This document shows, in pieces, positions 59,901-64,000 of a DNA stretch of 64,000 nucleotides (position 1 is its first letter; the number at the start of each line of letters is the position of its first letter). The notes beneath the pieces are model-generated. The model searched no databases. It worked only from the letters and a program-made list of their open reading frames with translations, and was not told the DNA's origin. Source of the stretch: Pterobdella sp. o SKG-2022. Lineage: Eukaryota > Annelida > Clitellata > Hirudinida > Piscicolidae. The translations under genes were made by a program, and so were the position numbers. Where the stretch lies: the NCBI GenBank assembly GCA_964035795.1, contig OZ038321.1:25957307-26021306 (forward strand), given 5' to 3'.

Positions 59901-62668
59901 TAAATACAATTCAGTCCCTTTCATACCGAGAGTGGCCAGATCTTCTCCGTTTATTACACATTTTGTTCTATTTTAAATACTATTAATCACCATTATCTTC
60001 ATTCTCAATGAATCATTTATTATATTCATAATGATAATTATTATGCTGATCGTGATGAGGATTATGATGATGATGAGGATTATGATGATGATGAGGATTA
60101 TGATGATGATGAGGATTATGATGATGATGAGGATTATGATGATGATGAGGATTATGATGATGATGAGGATTATGATGATGATGAGGATTATGATGATGAT
60201 GAGGATTATGATGATGATGAGGATTATGATGACAATAATAAAGTTGCAATAAAAATATGGAAAATCATTAGTAATTAAACTGAAGAATAATATCAATAAG
60301 AATAAGAAAACAATGAAACTAAAGAGCAACTAGATAAGAATACAAGAGGCATAAATCAGACGTATGGACAAGGCGAATCTAGCATATCAAACTCGAGAGC
60401 AATCTATATTATCCAGATCATCAACTATCATATTTTTGTTTCATCATGTTTGTGTGTGTGTGAGTGTGTGTTTGTGTGTGTGTGTGTTTGTTTGTTTGTT
60501 TGTTTTGTATTTTTGTGTGTGTGTGCTTGCGGGTGTTTGTGATGCTTTACAGTACATTCCAATTAGTTATTGATGATGATTTTAATTGGCTGCGGAGAGG
60601 AAACTTCAAAATTTCAGCTGAAGCCATTAACAAAAAGCCTACATGAAGATTTCAAGAAACTTCGCCTAGCTGATTACTGGCAAGTCAAAATAAGAACACC
60701 ACACCAGATCCATGGATAAACTGCTCTGCAGTTTGGTGCACCCGTCTTATGGTGGATAAATGCACAAAAGAAAGGAAGTGTGTGTGTGTGGGCGTGCGTG
60801 TGTGTGTGTGTGTTTGTATTTTTGTGTGAGCGTGCTTGCGGGTGTTTGTGATGCTTTACAGTACATTTCAATTAGTTATTGATGATGATTATTCTAAATA
60901 TTAGTTCTCAATATAAAATTATTAAGAACAATAGAAATAGTAAATTATATTAATAGAAAATTAATTAATAATAATGTTTCTTAATAATAACAAATAACAA
61001 ACTTCACCCTAACAATAATAATAACAATAAAAGTCATGAAATTAATACCACGTTATTATTACAGCCCATATCGCTCTTAGGTGTATTATTGCATAGACGA
61101 ATATATAAAACAACAGTAGATGACTGTAAGTTAAATGATATCAGACAGACAGCCCACTGACGGGCGCCTAGCGTTGAAATGCTACGAGACACATTGTCTG
61201 CTCAAAATCTAATTCACTTTTACACGCATATAAATTTTAACGGCCATCCGATCAACAAATACTTAAAATGGCGCATTTAATTTCAGTATGCTCTTGCTTT
61301 TGTGTTTTGGTGTTTTAAAGTTATTCTCTTTGTGTTTGTTGCTTCTATATCCTTGCCGATGGGTGATAAATCTTATGGTATCATTAAGCCTTAACTAATG
61401 GTATCCATTATACAGTTTTAAAAGCAAACTGAAACCTGATAGAAAACTAACACTTGCTTATACGCTGAAGATCAAACTTCGTGAAATTATATAAATTGTC
61501 TGTCCGGCGCCTTTATGCCTTATTTATGATTTTTATACCAACAAATAAAAATTATTTTTATTTTTTCTTTCTATTATTCTTTTATTATTATTATTTTTCT
61601 TATGAATATTTTTCAGAGACATCTCATGTATGTTTTGTATAGTAATTAAACTTTAAAAACATCAATTGAGGATTCATACATTTATTTAAAAGAAAAGCTA
61701 TAATTTTCCATAAGTATAGTCTTATCATATGCTAACGTTTTAATATTATTACTATTCTTATTTTTATTATTATCATTTATTATTTATTTAAGGATTTTTA
61801 AACTATTCTCAACAAAAAGTAATAAAAAATAAATAAAAGAAACTGTATTTTTTTCTTAATTTTCGCGACCTTTACTTGCATAAGCTTTCAATAATCATTA
61901 TTATAAATTATAGATATGGTTCGATATTTTTTTCTTACGTTTCTATGATTGTTATTTTATACAAATTTCTCTTCATTAGAAGACATTTTCTATAAAAACG
62001 TATTGTACCGTCTCTGCGTTTCAATGCATTTTTAAATTAGATTTTTTTTAATCAGCAAATGCACCTTATACCTAGACATCAGGATATTAGAACATTTACA
62101 ACAGTAAATCTCGCAAATGTAATTAAACGTGTCGACAATTGCAGGTGAACAGGGAGAAAGTCAGCATGAAGCAATTATTTTGCGATCATTTTTTACCTCC
62201 ACGCATCCTTCCGCCACGCCATCAGCCACATTGTTTTCTATGGAAGATAAAACTTTAAAGATACTAACAATAGTATTTGTCGTTTTGGGCTTAATTATCT
62301 TCGCCTTTTTGAACTATCTTGCGTGCCGGATTCTTCTATTGCATGAAGCTAATTGCCATGTCTTGAATCCTTGTCTTTTTTCTCCTGTTTACCATCAAAC
62401 CAATCAGCAAACAAGCGCCAATAATCAACAATATATTTCTAATGTATCTAGTGAAATCGCCAAAGAGGGTAAAAACAATTGCTTGAACTTAAGTGTAGGT
62501 ACAAACTCGAGAGACTCCGATGGTCATTATTTTAGCCATCCATACAACAAGGTTGGGGTTATATTAAAATTGCCTGGTTTTATATCACAAAAAACAAGTA
62601 AGTACTACCCATTATTACCCAACCAAACCACTTTAACTGCGAACATTTGTGATCAAGAGAGTCCTTGA
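56932..62668 (+). CDS. bambi: BAMBI-like TGF-beta/BMP pseudoreceptor
   Basis: Single-pass membrane protein resembling BAMBI, which has a type I receptor-like ectodomain but no kinase and dampens BMP/activin/TGF-beta signalling. Exons 56932-57019, 58955-59536, 62145-62668; 397 residues. Signal peptide FILIFLCLHLIGC. The ectodomain shows the BAMBI order: LRCYCTEEKC, NNICIIKY, SCYSKF, THGCTKK, ICTERTD, LCVFCCSEDFCNY. A Lys-rich insert of about 50 residues splits the ectodomain after THGC. A long Asn/Thr-rich linker precedes the membrane segment (about 262-285, LTIVFVVLGLIIFAFLNYLA). The cytoplasmic tail is about 110 residues with no kinase. Human BAMBI is 260 residues, so this is much longer. 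The exon 2 donor (CGCAG|GTTACA) is weak; reading through gives a different hydrophobic C-terminus ending at 59646. Family call from the Cys pattern is fairly strong. Confidence 0.82.
60052..60232. repeat. 18-bp minisatellite, about 10 units
   Basis: Unit ATTATGATGATGATGAGG, nearly perfect, in intron 2 of the BAMBI-like gene. Apparent (MMMMRI)n and (HHHHNP)n frames are artefacts. Confidence 0.95.
60440..60892. repeat. Duplicated (TG)n-containing segment
   Basis: Each copy has a TG-rich tract followed by CTTGCGGGTGTTTGTGATGC, then TTTACAGTACATT and CAATTAGTTATTGATGATGA. Copies end near 60590 and 60892, about 305 bp apart in direct orientation. In intron 2 of the BAMBI-like gene. Confidence 0.85.
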
Positions 62669-62761
62669 ATGTGGTGAAAGATTTCTTAGGCTTCAGATCT
62701 CTATTTTACTTGTGATATTGAAATCAAAATGTTTATAACAATTTTAAATTAATTTTTCAAA

Positions 62762-62767
62762 AATAAA
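62762..62767 (+). terminator. Poly(A) signal AATAAA for the BAMBI-like gene
   Basis: Canonical hexamer about 95 nt after the TGA at 62668. Confidence 0.6.
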
Positions 62768-62768
62768 T

Positions 62769-63837
62769 TTATGATGAATTTAACAGTTCAATAGAAAAAC
62801 TTTTTGAAGATTGCTCGTTCTTTATTAAAGGAATAAAATTTAATGTCTTCCATTTGTTTGAATGATACAAAATCAATACAGCCAATACAAGTCTTTGTTC
62901 TTTTTCACCTTTGAATTCGTTAGGGAAGGTTTCAAATGTTGAAAGCATAATTATTTAAAATAATATCATAAATCTATGGTTTTTATTTAAATCGTTGTTC
63001 ACTATTACGTGGGTAAACCAAACAAAGCTAATTAACCTTTTTCAAATAAAATTTTATACAAAAAAATAGTAAACATAAAATTTATTTTACTAAAAAAACT
63101 TAAATAAAACTATTTAATCCGATTTTTAAAATATTTCAATACTGGAAAATTTAAAAAATTTATCGTGACAATTCTGCTAACACGAAAAGCGAAATTTTTG
63201 CAAACGACGCTAGAATTACAAGAAATATAAACAAAACTAAGGCAAACTGATCCCCAATGAGAATGATGATGAATTCAGTTATGGCAGTGCTTAACAGTTC
63301 CATGGATAAGGTAACTAATCAACTATTTATAGGCTCCATGCTCTGCTTGACTCCTATGAACATCAGGAATGGGAACATAAAACTTATTGTTGACTGCACT
63401 GTCGAAGGTTACAACTGTGAAATAATTTGTCTAATTCATAATTAAGATATGTATTCAAATAGATAATCTTTTGATTTGAGTGATTTATGCTTGAGTACTT
63501 GTATAGAGTTATTATTAGTATGAGGATATTTATCTTAAGTGAATGTAGGGCTATATATTATAAAGCTAACGAACAATGCCACTAGATAAAGAGATTGTTG
63601 AGTCGTTATGAATGAAATGTTGAAATATATTGTAACATTTCTCAAACCACAATCAAACGTTTTAACCCAATGAAAACACCTAAAATAGAAAAAAATGCTC
63701 TAATGAATTGAAGTAGACTCACATTTTATGGCGGCTACAATTTAAAAAAAAAACAATTTTGTAAAAATAAACATCAGAAATTGTATATTCTGGAATAATC
63801 CATATAAATGAAAGCTATAAAACGTGAATGCCCTAAA
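62769..63837. other. Spacer with no convincing gene
   Basis: AT-rich. A short open stretch from an ATG at 63257, with a GTAACT donor at 63310, could be a small exon but has no recognisable protein. Confidence 0.35.
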
Positions 63838-63973
63838 ACCCTACTGGAAACCCATAGGAAATGGTAAGAATTTTGCGGGTGTTGAACGCTTCAACGTTCC
63901 TGTTGATGACACCCTCCAAGCCAACATTTCCAACTATTTTGATGCAGCTGCTGACAAGATCGAAATGATGAAG
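63838..63973 (+). CDS. Possible exon of an unidentified gene at the right edge
   Basis: Open, GC-richer frame reading KPYWKPIGNGKNFAGVERF, then VPVDDTLQANISNYFDAAAD and KIEMMK, followed by a GTGAAA donor. Composition is protein-like and unlike the surrounding AT-rich DNA. An acceptor at CCCATAG (exon from about 63860) would give a consistent phase-1 entry, but its pyrimidine tract is poor. No family recognised. Confidence 0.35.
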
Positions 63974-64000
63974 GTGAAAACCTTATTTTTAATTATTCAA

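Noticed and set aside
60013..60329. Repetitive HHHHNP and MMMMRI frames
   Set aside because: Product of the 18-bp minisatellite in an intron.

Overview
This window is nuclear DNA from an AT-rich, non-vertebrate animal. The evidence is long multi-exon genes with GT-AG introns in AT-rich sequence, metazoan-only families (ADAM protease, formin-like FMNL, gamma-adaptin, a BAMBI-type pseudoreceptor), a eukaryotic tRNA-Pro gene, tRNA-derived SINEs, and remnants of non-LTR and probable Penelope-like retroelements. I cannot name the species or phylum with confidence. Exons below were joined by hand from splice sites, reading phase and resemblance to known families. In every gene with an exon list the exon phases close exactly, which is the main internal check. 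No transcript data were available.

Layout. From 1 to 49.7 kb every recognised gene is on the minus strand. In order: the 5' part of an ADAM metalloprotease (309-4809, running off the left edge); an otopetrin proton channel (5310-8504, first exon not found); a small secreted Cys-rich/EGF protein (9078-12181); a complete FMNL formin (12684-23099, 27 exons); a UPF0415/C7orf25 homologue (25096-26569); a very-long-chain fatty-acid elongase (29477-36036); and a complete AP-1 gamma-adaptin (37055-49736, 23 exons). A 1.55-kb intergenic stretch separates the divergent gamma-adaptin and CDC6 starts. CDC6 (51291-54112, 8 exons) and a BAMBI-like TGF-beta pseudoreceptor (56932-62668, 3 exons) are on the plus strand. 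A possible exon lies at the right edge. A tRNA-Pro(AGG) sits antisense in an FMNL intron.

Repeats. Introns and intergenic DNA carry microsatellites (a roughly 700-bp ACT run in the ADAM catalytic-domain intron), several minisatellites, and two unnamed short dispersed families. Family A is hairpin-forming and shares a GAAAAGCTTCGT core. Family B is about 335 bp with TGTCA/TGACA ends. They nest in both directions. A 200-N gap at 32.5 kb is flanked by identical 146-bp copies, which looks like an assembly artefact.

The genes are unrelated housekeeping, signalling, cytoskeletal and membrane genes. I see no functional cluster and no convincing novel multi-gene system. The most interesting points are local: the intact CDC6 degron/CDK-site cluster, the long insert in the otopetrin, the enlarged BAMBI-like protein with a possible alternative C-terminus, a 40-nt intron in the UPF0415 gene, a minisatellite that copies a 5' splice-site motif, and the reciprocal nesting of families A and B.
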